The notes under the pieces were generated by a model that saw nothing but the letters and a program-made list of their open reading frames with translations, did no database searches and was not told the origin of the DNA. Positions 1 to 8,847 of a DNA stretch of 64,000 nucleotides are shown one piece after another (positions within the stretch are counted from its first letter, which is position 1; every line of letters begins with the position of its first letter). The stretch comes from Blattabacterium cuenoti. Its GTDB lineage: Bacteria; Bacteroidota; Bacteroidia; Flavobacteriales; Blattabacteriaceae. The DNA lies in assembly GCF_014251235.1 (NCBI RefSeq), contig NZ_CP059181.1, positions 248,001-312,000 of the forward strand. Reading direction: 5' to 3'. The position numbers were made by a program, and so were the translations under genes.

Positions 1-160
1 CGTTTTTAATCAAAATAATACCATCAGCTCCAACTCCAAAACGTCTATGACATAATTTTTTAAAAAAAGAATGGTTAAATTCAGGAATTATTTTTTTTCT
101 ATTATCTATTAAGATAAAATCATTTCCCGTCCCTTCGTATTTAAAAAAATACAACTTCAT
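1..160 (-). CDS. dapF: Diaminopimelate epimerase DapF, N-terminal part (cut by window edge)
   Basis: Only the first 53 codons are inside the window; the gene continues beyond position 1. The start is the ATG whose complement ends at 160. Residues 10-19 read GTGNDFILID, the substrate-side GNDF motif that opens this family, and residues 39-51 hold RRFGVGADGIILI, the conserved segment just before the first catalytic Cys, which lies outside the window. The enzyme converts LL- to meso-diaminopimelate in the cytoplasm, for lysine and for peptidoglycan cross-links. It is transcribed away from the protease gene to its right. The meso-DAP product matches the DAP-type MurE further on. Confidence 0.93.
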   Translation of the reverse strand, partial: MKLYFFKYEGTGNDFILIDNRKKIIPEFNHSFFKKLCHRRFGVGADGIILIKN

Positions 161-192
161 AACATGCAACTAAAAATAAATATCAGGAACCG

Positions 193-214
193 GTTACAAG
201 GTAACTTTTTTTTT
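193..214 (+). promoter_or_regulatory. Small hairpin followed by T9 in the dapF/htrA divergent spacer
   Basis: GTTAC (193-197), loop AAG, GTAAC (201-205), then nine T (206-214). It looks like a very small terminator, but it lies between two divergently transcribed genes, so a role as terminator is hard to explain; it may be chance. A Bacteroidetes-type -7 box, TATATTTG, follows at 247-254 upstream of the protease gene, without a -33 TTG at normal spacing. Confidence 0.2.
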
Positions 215-291
215 GAAAAAATTATACTTTTTGCTATATATTGCCATATATTTGTTTTATTTATTTAGTATTAAATAGTTGAATAATAAAC

Positions 292-1809
292 ATGAAAAAA
301 ATTATTTTTTATATTCTTGCCAGTAGTCTGATGAGTTCCGTTGTGACTATAGCTGCATACAAAAAATATGTTAAAGAAGAAGGTCTTTTTTATCCTCCAT
401 ATTTTAATCCTTTATCAGAAAAAGCAAAATTAAATTCTTCATTGGTTAGTTCTGCAGGTTTACCTGATTTTACCAAGGTTGTAGAAAAAACTGTTCATGC
501 AGTAGTTAATGTGAAAAATTACTCTAAAAATAGTAATAATCAATTACCTTTTGATCCATTTGACTTTTTTTTTGGTTTTCCTGATGATTTTGGAGAAAGG
601 GGTGGAAATAGTGGACGAAATTATCAAAAAAAAGATGATCTTCCTGGATATCATGGTTCTGGTGTGATAGTATCTCCTGATGGATATATTGTAACCAATC
701 ATCATGTTATAAAAGATGCAGATAAAATAGAAATAACACTAAATGATCAAAGATCTTATAGAGCTAGACTAATTGGAACAGATAAAAGTACAGATATAGC
801 CCTATTGAAAATTAATGAAAAAAATTTACCATTTATTTATTTTTCTGATTCTAATAAGGTTAAAGTAGGAGAATGGGTTTTAGCTATAGGTAACCCTTTT
901 GATCTAAATTCTACTGTTACGGCAGGAATTATAAGCGCAAAAAATAGAAGTTTAGGACTTTTGAGAGGAGAAACACAATCCGCTATAGAATCTTTTTTTC
1001 AAACAGATGCAGCTGTAAATCCTGGAAATAGTGGAGGGGCTTTAGTGAACACTAATGGAGAATTAATTGGAATTAATACAGCAATATCCTCTAATTCAGG
1101 AAATTTCATAGGATATAGTTTTGCAGCTCCTTCTAATTTAGTAGGAAAAGTAATACGTGACATAAGAAAATACGGAGCCGTACAACGTGCTTATTTAGGC
1201 GTTAGAGGGATGGATCTTTCTAAGACTGAATATTTAAAGGCTTATAACAATGAAACACATCAAAATATAAAAACACAACAAGGATTTTTAATTGGAGAAG
1301 TATTTGAAAAAAGTGGAGCCTATGATTCAGGAATTAAAAAAGGAGATATTATTAAAAGTATAGACGGTAAAAAAATTCAAAATATAGCTGATTTATCTTT
1401 TATTATAGGGACAAAGCATCCTGGAGATCAAGTAAAAATAGATATTTTTCGAAAAAAAGAAATGAAAGTTTTTTACGTTATTTTAAAAGATATAAAAGGA
1501 AGGACAAAAATTAGAAATAAAGAAGAAATAATTCCTTTAGAATTTTTGGGAGCAAAATTTGAAGTACTTGGGAAAGAAGATAGAAAAGATTTTGGAATAG
1601 ATTATGGAATTAAAATTATAGAAATACAAGTAGGTCGTTTAAGTGATATAGGAATGGAAGAAGGAGATATTATTTTATCTATTAATGGAGTAAAAATAAG
1701 AAAACCAAATGATGTTAATCGTATATTAAAAAATTATTCAGGAGATGTCACTATAAAATCTATTAAACAAAATGGTCAGGTATACATAGCAGGTTTTGAA
1801 ATGAATTAA
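292..1809 (+). CDS. htrA: Do/HtrA family periplasmic serine protease with two PDZ domains
   Basis: A 505-residue DegP/DegQ-like protease that degrades or chaperones misfolded envelope proteins. An N-terminal hydrophobic segment (about residues 2-23) acts as signal peptide or anchor. The trypsin-like domain carries the full triad: His138 in TNHHV, Asp168 in STDIALL and Ser247 in NPGNSGGAL. Two PDZ domains follow (roughly 300-400 and 415-505, each with a GI..GDII..I.G pattern). A loop of about 40 residues rich in F, D and G (about 85-125) precedes the protease core, like the LA loop of DegP. The last codons overlap the convergent lptF/G gene by 4 bases, leaving no room for a terminator. Family assignment is firm; DegP versus DegQ cannot be decided. 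Confidence 0.96.
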   Translation: MKKIIFYILASSLMSSVVTIAAYKKYVKEEGLFYPPYFNPLSEKAKLNSSLVSSAGLPDFTKVVEKTVHAVVNVKNYSKNSNNQLPFDPFDFFFGFPDDFGERGGNSGRNYQKKDDLPGYHGSGVIVSPDGYIVTNHHVIKDADKIEITLNDQRSYRARLIGTDKSTDIALLKINEKNLPFIYFSDSNKVKVGEWVLAIGNPFDLNSTVTAGIISAKNRSLGLLRGETQSAIESFFQTDAAVNPGNSGGALVNTNGELIGINTAISSNSGNFIGYSFAAPSNLVGKVIRDIRKYGAVQRAYLGVRGMDLSKTEYLKAYNNETHQNIKTQQGFLIGEVFEKSGAYDSGIKKGDIIKSIDGKKIQNIADLSFIIGTKHPGDQVKIDIFRKKEMKVFYVILKDIKGRTKIRNKEEIIPLEFLGAKFEVLGKEDRKDFGIDYGIKIIEIQVGRLSDIGMEEGDIILSINGVKIRKPNDVNRILKNYSGDVTIKSIKQNGQVYIAGFEMN

Positions 1810-2891
1810 TATAGATTTTTATTACAATAAATAAGTAATGTAATTATCATGAAAATCATATTCGGAAGAATAACGGAAGCAATTGAAGGTAAAATTCCTT
1901 TATTGGAATAAACTTTGAACATCTCTATAAAAAAAAGATAAAAAAATGCTAATAATAGACCTATAAAAGTATGATGATCATTTTCTCCTTTTTTTATTTT
2001 TGATGAGATAGACAATCCTAAAATCGTGAATATAAAATTAGAGATAGGAAGAGAGGTTCTTTGATAATATTCATTTAAATAGGTATTTAAATGACTAGAG
2101 CCTTTTTTCTTTTCTCTATCAATAAATTTTTTTAGTTTAAAAATGGTCATTGTTTCTGCAATATACTCTTCCGGTAAAAGTTCTTCATGAGTAAAAGGTA
2201 ATTTTTTTATTGTATAATTTCCTTTCGAAAAGGAATGATAATTATGATTTGTATTATTTTCAACATAATCATATAGAATAAGATTCTTATTGAACCAAAT
2301 AACATTTTTAGCTTTCAAAAGATATATCAATTTTCTTCCATTTAATTCTTGATAGACAAAGTCTTTTCCTCTATTTTTTTTTCTAGAAAAATTTCGAATA
2401 AATAGATATCCATTTTTTGATACTTGAGTACATATAGTCTTGTTGTTATCATATTGATTTTTATATGTTGAATTTAATAAATATTGATAATGAAATTTAT
2501 TTTTCATTTCATTAGCTTTAGGTAAAAAAAAATAATTGACAATTAAAGATATTGTTCCTATAATAAAAGCTGAGAATAAATAAGGAATAGTTATTCTTTG
2601 AAAACTAATACCATTTGTTAAAAGAGCTTTCATTTCTGAATGTTTAGTTAAACTAGATGTAAAAAAAATAATTGATAAAAAAAGGGATATAGGTGAAAAA
2701 GTATTAGATAGCCATAAAGACCAAAATGGGTAATAATAGATTAAAGCATTCTTTATGGATCCTTTATTTTCTTCTAATCTATGCATACGTTGAGTAATAT
2801 CTATGATAACAGAGATAATTTGTAAAAAAAGAGTAATGAAAATGAAAGTAATAAGAATATTACGAATAATATAACGATCGAGTATTTTCAT
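1806..2891 (-). CDS. LptF/LptG family permease (YjgP/YjgQ)
   Basis: A 361-residue inner-membrane protein with the family layout: three membrane segments near the N terminus (about residues 9-31, 55-77, 101-124), a hydrophilic beta-rich periplasmic region (about 130-270), and three more membrane segments at the end (about 283-300, 311-330, 336-357). LptF and LptG form the transmembrane part of the ABC machine that pulls lipopolysaccharide out of the inner membrane. Only one copy is in the window, so whether it is F or G is open. It starts 4 bases after tgt and is probably co-transcribed with it, an arrangement common in Bacteroidetes. Confidence 0.9.
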   Translation of the reverse strand: MKILDRYIIRNILITFIFITLFLQIISVIIDITQRMHRLEENKGSIKNALIYYYPFWSLWLSNTFSPISLFLSIIFFTSSLTKHSEMKALLTNGISFQRITIPYLFSAFIIGTISLIVNYFFLPKANEMKNKFHYQYLLNSTYKNQYDNNKTICTQVSKNGYLFIRNFSRKKNRGKDFVYQELNGRKLIYLLKAKNVIWFNKNLILYDYVENNTNHNYHSFSKGNYTIKKLPFTHEELLPEEYIAETMTIFKLKKFIDREKKKGSSHLNTYLNEYYQRTSLPISNFIFTILGLSISSKIKKGENDHHTFIGLLLAFFYLFFIEMFKVYSNKGILPSIASVILPNMIFMIITLLIYCNKNLY

Positions 2892-2895
2892 TATT

Positions 2896-4023
2896 TTATA
2901 AACGTTTTTTTAATAAGGATACTACAGAGTTTTTCCAAGGAATAAAATTATCTTTTATTATATTTTCTCTAGATTTTTTAATTAAATCAAAATAAAAAGA
3001 AAGATTATGTAAAGAAGCTATTTGTTTTGCTATATTTTCTTTAGAAAGAAAAAGATGTCTTACATAAGACTTGCTATATAATTTATCTACATAAGAAGTT
3101 CCATGTTCATCTAGACAAGAAAAATCTTTTTCCCATTTTTTATTTTTTATATTCATAATTCCTTTCCAAGTGAATAACATTCCATGACGTCCATTTCGTG
3201 TAGGAATAACGCAATCAAACATATCTATTCCAAGAGATATTCCTTCTAATATATCTTCCGGTTTTCCAATACCCATTAAATATCTTGGTTTTTCTTTAGG
3301 TAAAATATCCGTTATTTTATCAGTTATAGAATAAGTTAACTCTTTATTTTCCCCTAAACCTAATCCACCTATAGCATTTCCTTCTTCTTCCAATAAGGCT
3401 ATATATTCTGAAGAATATGTTCTTAAATCAGTATAAATGCTTCCTTGAACAATAGGAAAAAAACTTTGTTTATAATTATACTTTTCTGGATTATTTTGTA
3501 AATAAGATTTACATTTTTTTAACCAAAAATGTGTTAATTTAAGAGACTCTTTTGCCTCTTTATAACTACACGGATAGGGAGGTAAATCATCAAAAGACAT
3601 AATAATATCACTCCCTATTAGACGTTGAATTTCCATAGATTTTTCAGGAGAAAAAAAATGATATGATCCATTTATAATAGATTTAAATAGGACTCCCTCT
3701 TTTGTTTTTTTATTCATTTTTCTCATAGAGAAAATCTGAAAACCACCACTATCGGTTAATATAGATTCTTTCCAATTCATGAAAGAATGAAGACCTCCGA
3801 TTTTATGTAATACTTCTAATCCAGGACGGAAGAACAAATGATAAGTATTTCCAAGAATAATTTTACATCCTAAATTATTCAATTCATGTTGTAAGACAGA
3901 TTGTACACTACCCTTGGAAGCAACTGGCATAAATATTGGAGTTTCTATTTTTCCATGATCTGTTTCTATGAGACCTGCTCTTGCTTTAGAAAATTTATCT
4001 ATTTTTATTAACTTAAATTTCAT
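2896..4023 (-). CDS. tgt: tRNA-guanine transglycosylase
   Basis: A 375-residue enzyme that swaps guanine 34 for a queuine precursor in tRNAs for Tyr, His, Asn and Asp. The catalytic signatures DSGGFQIFS and MFDCVIPTRNGRHG (with the nucleophilic Asp) are present. Odd: the C-terminal zinc site is missing. At the positions where well-studied bacterial enzymes have Cys-x-Cys-x2-Cys, this protein has Gly308, Ser310 and Asp313; only the fourth ligand, His339, is kept, at the same spacing of 31 residues. I think this loss is shared by other Bacteroidetes, but this is from memory. It starts divergently from the rsmH-led cell wall cluster. Confidence 0.96.
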   Translation of the reverse strand: MKFKLIKIDKFSKARAGLIETDHGKIETPIFMPVASKGSVQSVLQHELNNLGCKIILGNTYHLFFRPGLEVLHKIGGLHSFMNWKESILTDSGGFQIFSMRKMNKKTKEGVLFKSIINGSYHFFSPEKSMEIQRLIGSDIIMSFDDLPPYPCSYKEAKESLKLTHFWLKKCKSYLQNNPEKYNYKQSFFPIVQGSIYTDLRTYSSEYIALLEEEGNAIGGLGLGENKELTYSITDKITDILPKEKPRYLMGIGKPEDILEGISLGIDMFDCVIPTRNGRHGMLFTWKGIMNIKNKKWEKDFSCLDEHGTSYVDKLYSKSYVRHLFLSKENIAKQIASLHNLSFYFDLIKKSRENIIKDNFIPWKNSVVSLLKKRL

Positions 4024-4025
4024 TA

Positions 4026-4040
4026 TTGTTATAATAACAA
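4026..4040. promoter_or_regulatory. 15-bp palindrome between tgt and the dcw cluster
   Basis: TTGTTAT, a central A, then ATAACAA: perfect 7-bp arms inside the 65-base divergent spacer. The place would suit an operator controlling tgt or the division cluster, but AT-rich palindromes of this size arise easily here. Similar arms occur at 23579-23607 and 30235-30274. Confidence 0.2.
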
Positions 4041-4088
4041 CATCCCTGGAATAAGGATAAACTAATTTTTTAATTTTAAGAAAAAAAA

Positions 4089-5006
4089 ATGAATTATTAT
4101 CATAAACCAGTTCTTTTAAAAGAAAGTATAGATCATTTAGTAACAGATAAACATGGAATTTATGTAGATGTTACATTTGGAGGAGGAGGTCATTCTTATG
4201 AAATTCTAAAAAAATTAAAGGATAAAGCTATATTAATAGCACTAGATAAGGATTATAAAGCAATTCAAAATAATTCTATTATAGATAAACGTTTTTATTT
4301 ATTTCACGAAAATTTTGTACATATAAAACATATGTTAAAAAAACTTCATATTGAAAAAATATCAGGTTTATTAGCTGATCTTGGTATATCTTCGACTCAA
4401 ATAGACGATCCTGAAAGGGGTTTTACCCATCAAAAAAACTGTATTTTGGATATGAGAATGGATCAAAATAATGCTTATACGGCTATAGATGTTTTGAATA
4501 AATCATCAAAAGAAAAATTACTTCAAATATTTTTTGATTATGGTGATTTTAAGAATGCAAAAAATATTGCTGAAAAAATACTAGAAAATCGTTTAAAAAA
4601 ACCTATCATTACTACATTTGATTTAGTGAATATTTTTTTGAGAAAAAAAAAATCTTTTAAATGCAGAAAAAGATTTTTTTCTAGAATTTTTCAAGCTATA
4701 CGAATAGAAGTTAATAACGAAATAAATGTTTATAAAAATCTTTTATTCGAATCTTCTTCTTTTATTATGAAAGGAGGAAGATTAGTTATTCTAACTTATC
4801 ATTCTATAGAAGATAGAATAACAAAATATTTTTTAAAAAGAGGAGTTTTTTTTAACGAAAGAATAAAAAGAGAAGATCAAAAAATAAAAAATATAATATT
4901 ACCATTTAAAATGGTATGTAAAAAAGTCATTCGACCAAACCGTCAAGAAATTATAAATAATCCAAGATCTAAAAGCGCTAAATTAAGAATAGCGGAAAAA
5001 TTATAA
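4089..5006 (+). CDS. rsmH: 16S rRNA (cytosine1402-N4)-methyltransferase RsmH (MraW)
   Basis: A 305-residue SAM-dependent methyltransferase that modifies C1402 in the 30S decoding centre. The N-terminal signature HKPVLLKESIDHL and the SAM-binding motif VDVTFGGGGHS (about residues 27-37) are clear, as are LADLGISSTQID and the C-terminal NPRSKSAKLRIAEK. It is the first gene of the plus-strand dcw cluster, as in other bacteria, but mraZ, which normally precedes it, is absent; tgt lies divergently instead. An A10 tract at 4643-4652 stays in frame. Confidence 0.98.
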   Translation: MNYYHKPVLLKESIDHLVTDKHGIYVDVTFGGGGHSYEILKKLKDKAILIALDKDYKAIQNNSIIDKRFYLFHENFVHIKHMLKKLHIEKISGLLADLGISSTQIDDPERGFTHQKNCILDMRMDQNNAYTAIDVLNKSSKEKLLQIFFDYGDFKNAKNIAEKILENRLKKPIITTFDLVNIFLRKKKSFKCRKRFFSRIFQAIRIEVNNEINVYKNLLFESSSFIMKGGRLVILTYHSIEDRITKYFLKRGVFFNERIKREDQKIKNIILPFKMVCKKVIRPNRQEIINNPRSKSAKLRIAEKL

Positions 5007-5018
5007 AATCAATGGTTA

Positions 5019-5372
5019 ATGAAAATAAATTTTTCTATTAAAGATATCCTAAAAGGAAAATTTTTAGTTAAAAAAAATGCATATCGGAGTTGGACCTTTA
5101 TTATTTTTATTACTATTCTATCTTTAATCAGTATTACAAGTTCACATATAATGGATAGAAAAATTAAGAAAATAACGAAACTGAGTGAAGAAATAAAGGA
5201 ATTAAAATCTGAATATGCAGATATACATAGCCAATATTTAAAAATGAAATTATCATCTGTATTAAATAAATTAGTAAATATTAATGGATTAAAACATTTA
5301 GAGGAACCTCCATATGAATTAATTTTAGAAAAAAAAACCAAAACTAAAGATATAGATACAATATTAGAATAA
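5019..5372 (+). CDS. ftsL: FtsL-like cell division protein
   Basis: A 117-residue bitopic protein in the ftsL position between rsmH and ftsI. A short basic cytoplasmic tail is followed by one membrane segment (about residues 27-46) and a charged heptad-like stretch (about 48-90) suited to a coiled coil, as expected for FtsL, which pairs with FtsQ/FtsB and recruits FtsW and FtsI. Sequence similarity in this family is weak, so the call rests on size, topology and position. It starts 12 bases after rsmH and ends 2 bases before ftsI. Confidence 0.85.
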   Translation: MKINFSIKDILKGKFLVKKNAYRSWTFIIFITILSLISITSSHIMDRKIKKITKLSEEIKELKSEYADIHSQYLKMKLSSVLNKLVNINGLKHLEEPPYELILEKKTKTKDIDTILE

Positions 5373-5374
5373 TA

Positions 5375-7363
5375 ATGAAACGAAAAAGATATGTTTTATT
5401 ATACAAATCTTATTTAATTGGCTGTTTTTTTCTTTTTTTAGCTGTACTAATTGTTTTTAATCTGATTCAGATTCAACATTCTTCAGCTAAATATAAAAAA
5501 TCCTTGATAGAAAAAACAATTCGAACTAATTTGATTAAGGCAAAACGTGGAAATATTTATGCAGAAGATAATAGTCTTTTGGCTATGTCTATCATAAAAT
5601 ATGATATCCATATTGATTTCAGATCAATATCTGAACAATTATTTAAAAAAAATATCAATTCCTTATCCAATTCCTTGGAATCTTTTTTTAAAAAACCAAG
5701 ATCGTTTTTTTATCAAAAATTGCAATACGAGAAAAAAAAGGAAAATAGATATTTTTTATTAGTAAAAAATTTAGATTATCCTCATTTTAAAACATTACGA
5801 AATTTTCCTATTTTCAATAAAGGAAAAATAAAAGGAGGTTTTATAGTGGAAAAAAAAGTATGTAGAATTCATACATTAGAAAATATTGGAAAAAGAACAT
5901 TAGGATACGATGATCATAGAGGAAAAGCGGGAATAGAAGGAGGCTTCAGTCAATATCTTACTGGTAAAGATGGAAAAAGATTAGAACAACGTATTAGTTC
6001 TCAAATGTGGAAACCATTAAATTGTGAAAATGAAATTGAGCCAGAAGATGGAAAAGATGTCTATTCAACCATAAATATATATTTACAAGATATAGCTTAT
6101 CATGCCTTACAAAAAGAGTTATCTATTTCTCATGCTGATCATGGATGTGTAATTATTATGGAAGTTAAAAGTGGAAAAATCATGGCTATGATTAATTTGG
6201 AAAAAACGAAAAAAAATACTTATGAAGATTTAAGAAATTTTTCTGTGTGGGAAGGAAGTGAACCAGGATCAACTTTTAAAACTATGGCTATTCTTGCTGC
6301 TTTAGAAGACAAAAAAATAGATATTAACATGATAGTGAATACTAAAGGTGGAGTTCTTAAATTAAGAGGAAAACAAATAAGAGATAGCCACTATATAGGA
6401 GGAAATGGAGAAATGAATCCTCAACAAATTTTGGAACATTCTTCAAATGTTGGAATAGCTAAAATTATTTATGATAAATATAAAGAAGATCCAAAACAAT
6501 TTATAGGACATTTATCTAAGTGGAAATTAGATGAAAAAATAGGAATTGAGATTCCAGGAGAAAGTAAACCATTGATCCCTAAGCCTGGAGAATCAAATTG
6601 GAATAGTATCACATTGCCGTGGATGACTTTTGGTTATAACATAAAATTAACACCTTTACAAATTCTTACTTTTTATAACGCTATCGCAAATAAAGGAAAA
6701 ATGATTAAACCTATCTTTATTAAGGAAATAAAATTTCATGGAAAAATTATAAAAAAATACAAAACTCCTGTTGTTATAAATCCTTCTATTGCAGAAAAAA
6801 AATCTTTAGAAAAAATTCAAAATATGTTGGAAGGAGTTGTAAAAAATGGAACTGCTAAAAAATATTATCATCCAGAATATCCATATGCGGGAAAAACAGG
6901 AACTACACAACTAAATTATTGGATAAAAGGAAAACCTTTAACTTATAATAGTTCTTTCGTAGGTTATTTTCCAGCTAATAATCCAAAATATTCTTGTATT
7001 GTAGTTATTTCTAAGCCCAAAAAAGGATATTATGGTATAGAAGTAGCAGTTCCAGTATTTGATAATATAGCAAGATCCCTATATCCAAAAATAGTAAAAA
7101 GAAAAATGATCTATAAAAATAAAGGAAATATAGATTTTTTAAAAAAAATAAAAGAAAAAAAAGATAATTATTTTCAATTATTTTTTGACAGAGGGATTAT
7201 GCCTAATATTGTTTCTGTTCCTGGAAAAGATATAATTCCTATATTAGAAAATAGGGGGTTAAAAATAAGATATCAAGGAATAGGAAAAGTGATTAGTCAA
7301 TCTGTTAAACCAGGAAATGTACTGAAAAAAAATCAAGTTTTATTTTTGAGGCTAGAAGAATGA
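5375..7363 (+). CDS. ftsI: Septal peptidoglycan transpeptidase FtsI (PBP3) with PASTA domain
   Basis: A 662-residue class B penicillin-binding protein. One N-terminal membrane anchor (about residues 10-32) is followed by the PBP dimerisation domain and the transpeptidase domain with all three active-site motifs: Ser299-Thr-Phe-Lys, SSN at 356-358 and KTG at 507-509. A single PASTA-like domain closes the protein (about 605-662), as in the Spo-VD-like PBPs of Bacteroidetes. It cross-links septal peptidoglycan with FtsW as partner glycosyltransferase. Its stop overlaps the murE start by 4 bases, suggesting translational coupling. Confidence 0.98.
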   Translation: MKRKRYVLLYKSYLIGCFFLFLAVLIVFNLIQIQHSSAKYKKSLIEKTIRTNLIKAKRGNIYAEDNSLLAMSIIKYDIHIDFRSISEQLFKKNINSLSNSLESFFKKPRSFFYQKLQYEKKKENRYFLLVKNLDYPHFKTLRNFPIFNKGKIKGGFIVEKKVCRIHTLENIGKRTLGYDDHRGKAGIEGGFSQYLTGKDGKRLEQRISSQMWKPLNCENEIEPEDGKDVYSTINIYLQDIAYHALQKELSISHADHGCVIIMEVKSGKIMAMINLEKTKKNTYEDLRNFSVWEGSEPGSTFKTMAILAALEDKKIDINMIVNTKGGVLKLRGKQIRDSHYIGGNGEMNPQQILEHSSNVGIAKIIYDKYKEDPKQFIGHLSKWKLDEKIGIEIPGESKPLIPKPGESNWNSITLPWMTFGYNIKLTPLQILTFYNAIANKGKMIKPIFIKEIKFHGKIIKKYKTPVVINPSIAEKKSLEKIQNMLEGVVKNGTAKKYYHPEYPYAGKTGTTQLNYWIKGKPLTYNSSFVGYFPANNPKYSCIVVISKPKKGYYGIEVAVPVFDNIARSLYPKIVKRKMIYKNKGNIDFLKKIKEKKDNYFQLFFDRGIMPNIVSVPGKDIIPILENRGLKIRYQGIGKVISQSVKPGNVLKKNQVLFLRLEE

Positions 7364-8837
7364 GAAAATACTTAGAAAACATTCTGAAAAATGTAAACTT
7401 TTTAAAAAAAATAGGATGTACTAGAAAATATATAGAAGGAATTTCTATAAATTCCGAAACAATTAATAAAAAAAATATAATGTTCGTAGCTATAAAAGGA
7501 AAAAGGACAGATGGACATCTATTTATTTTAAATGCAATAAAAAATGGAGCAACTTGCATTGTTTGTGAAAAATTGCCTTTTTTTAATCAATATAGAAAAA
7601 AAGTGGCCTTTATCCTTGTAAAAAATACCATGGAATCTTTGGGTGTTATTTCTTCCAATTTTTACAACCATCCTACAAAAAAAATCAAATTAGTAGGAAT
7701 TACAGGAACTAATGGAAAAACATCCATTGCAACAATGCTTTATCATCTATTTTGTAAAATAGGAGAAAAAAGTACTCTAATTTCTACTATGGGAGTTAAA
7801 ATTTTAACTAAAACAATTCCTACTAAGAATACAACTCCAAATATCGTAGATATTAATAAATATTTAGATTTTTCAATAAAAAAAGGATGTAAATATGCTT
7901 TTATGGAAGTTAGTTCACATGGAATTCACCAAAAAAGAATCGAAGGTTTATCGTTTACAGGTGGTGTATTTACTAATATTACACATGATCATTTGGATTA
8001 TCATAAATCATTTAATAATTATCTATCAATTAAAAGATCTTTTTTTGAAAAATTTCTTCCTATAAATTCTTTTTCATTAATTAATTCTGATGATCCATAT
8101 TCTCATCAAATTATAAAAAATACTTTATCAAAAACGTATTTTTACGGTTTAAACAAAAAATCTCATTACAAGATAAAAATTCTTAAAAAGAATTTTATTA
8201 AAAATAAATTACTAATTAATAAACATGAGATTTATACTTCTTTAATAGGAAAATTTAATGTATCTAACCTATTAGCTGTTTATTCTACAGCTCTTTTATT
8301 GGGTAAAAATAAAAAAGAAATTATACATAATATAAAAAATATACAACCTATAAAAGGACGTTTTGAGCAATTTTTATCCCGTTCGGGTATTCGTATCATT
8401 GTTGATTATGCTCATAATCCAGATGGAATAAAAAATCTATTAAATACTATTAAAGAAATCAAAGAAAAAAAAGAAAAATTAATCTGTGTTATAGGTTGTG
8501 GAGGAAATAGAGATAAGAAAAAACGTCCTATAATTGGAAAAATAGTTTATGAAATATGTGATATCTCTATTTTTACATCAGATAATCCTAGAGAAGAAAA
8601 TCCGGAAAAAATATTAATAGATATGAATCAATTTGTTTCTTCCATTCAGAAAAAAAAAAAGATCATTTAACAATTGTAGATAGAAAAAAAGCAATTAAAA
8701 CGGCAATTCAAATGGCAAATAGTAAAGATATTGTTGTTTTAGCAGGTAAAGGACATGAAAATTATCAAGAAATTAAGGGAATACGTTATCCTTTAGATGA
8801 CATGAAAATAGCTAAAACATTATTGATTCATACTTAA
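7360..8837 (+). CDS. murE: UDP-MurNAc-tripeptide synthetase MurE, frameshifted at a poly(A) tract
   Basis: The enzyme adds meso-diaminopimelate to UDP-MurNAc-L-Ala-D-Glu. The ATP loop GTNGKTS is near residue 118 and the DAP-selecting motif DNPR is at 408-411 (Lys-adding enzymes have another sequence here). The first frame stops at 8670 after 436 residues. The missing C terminus, with the family motif AGKGHENYQ, continues in another frame to 8837. The break is at an A11 run (8650-8660): one extra A would give a 492-residue protein, the normal length. The enzyme is essential for DAP peptidoglycan, so either slippage restores it or the base count is a sequencing error. Real decay is less likely with both parts so well conserved. 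Confidence 0.93.
8650..8660 (+). other. murE: A11 tract at the murE frameshift
   Basis: Eleven A between CAG and GAT. Reading A12 gives QKKKKDHLTIVDRKKA, joining the two MurE frames; the A11 as written leads to a stop 10 bases later. This is the expected kind of site for RNA polymerase slippage. Confidence 0.85.
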
Positions 8838-8847
8838 ATAGGGTTCC

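Noticed and set aside
5009-5341. 110-codon open frame opposite ftsL
   Set aside because: An antisense shadow of ftsL, hydrophobic only because the opposite strand is AT-rich; no start context or neighbours.
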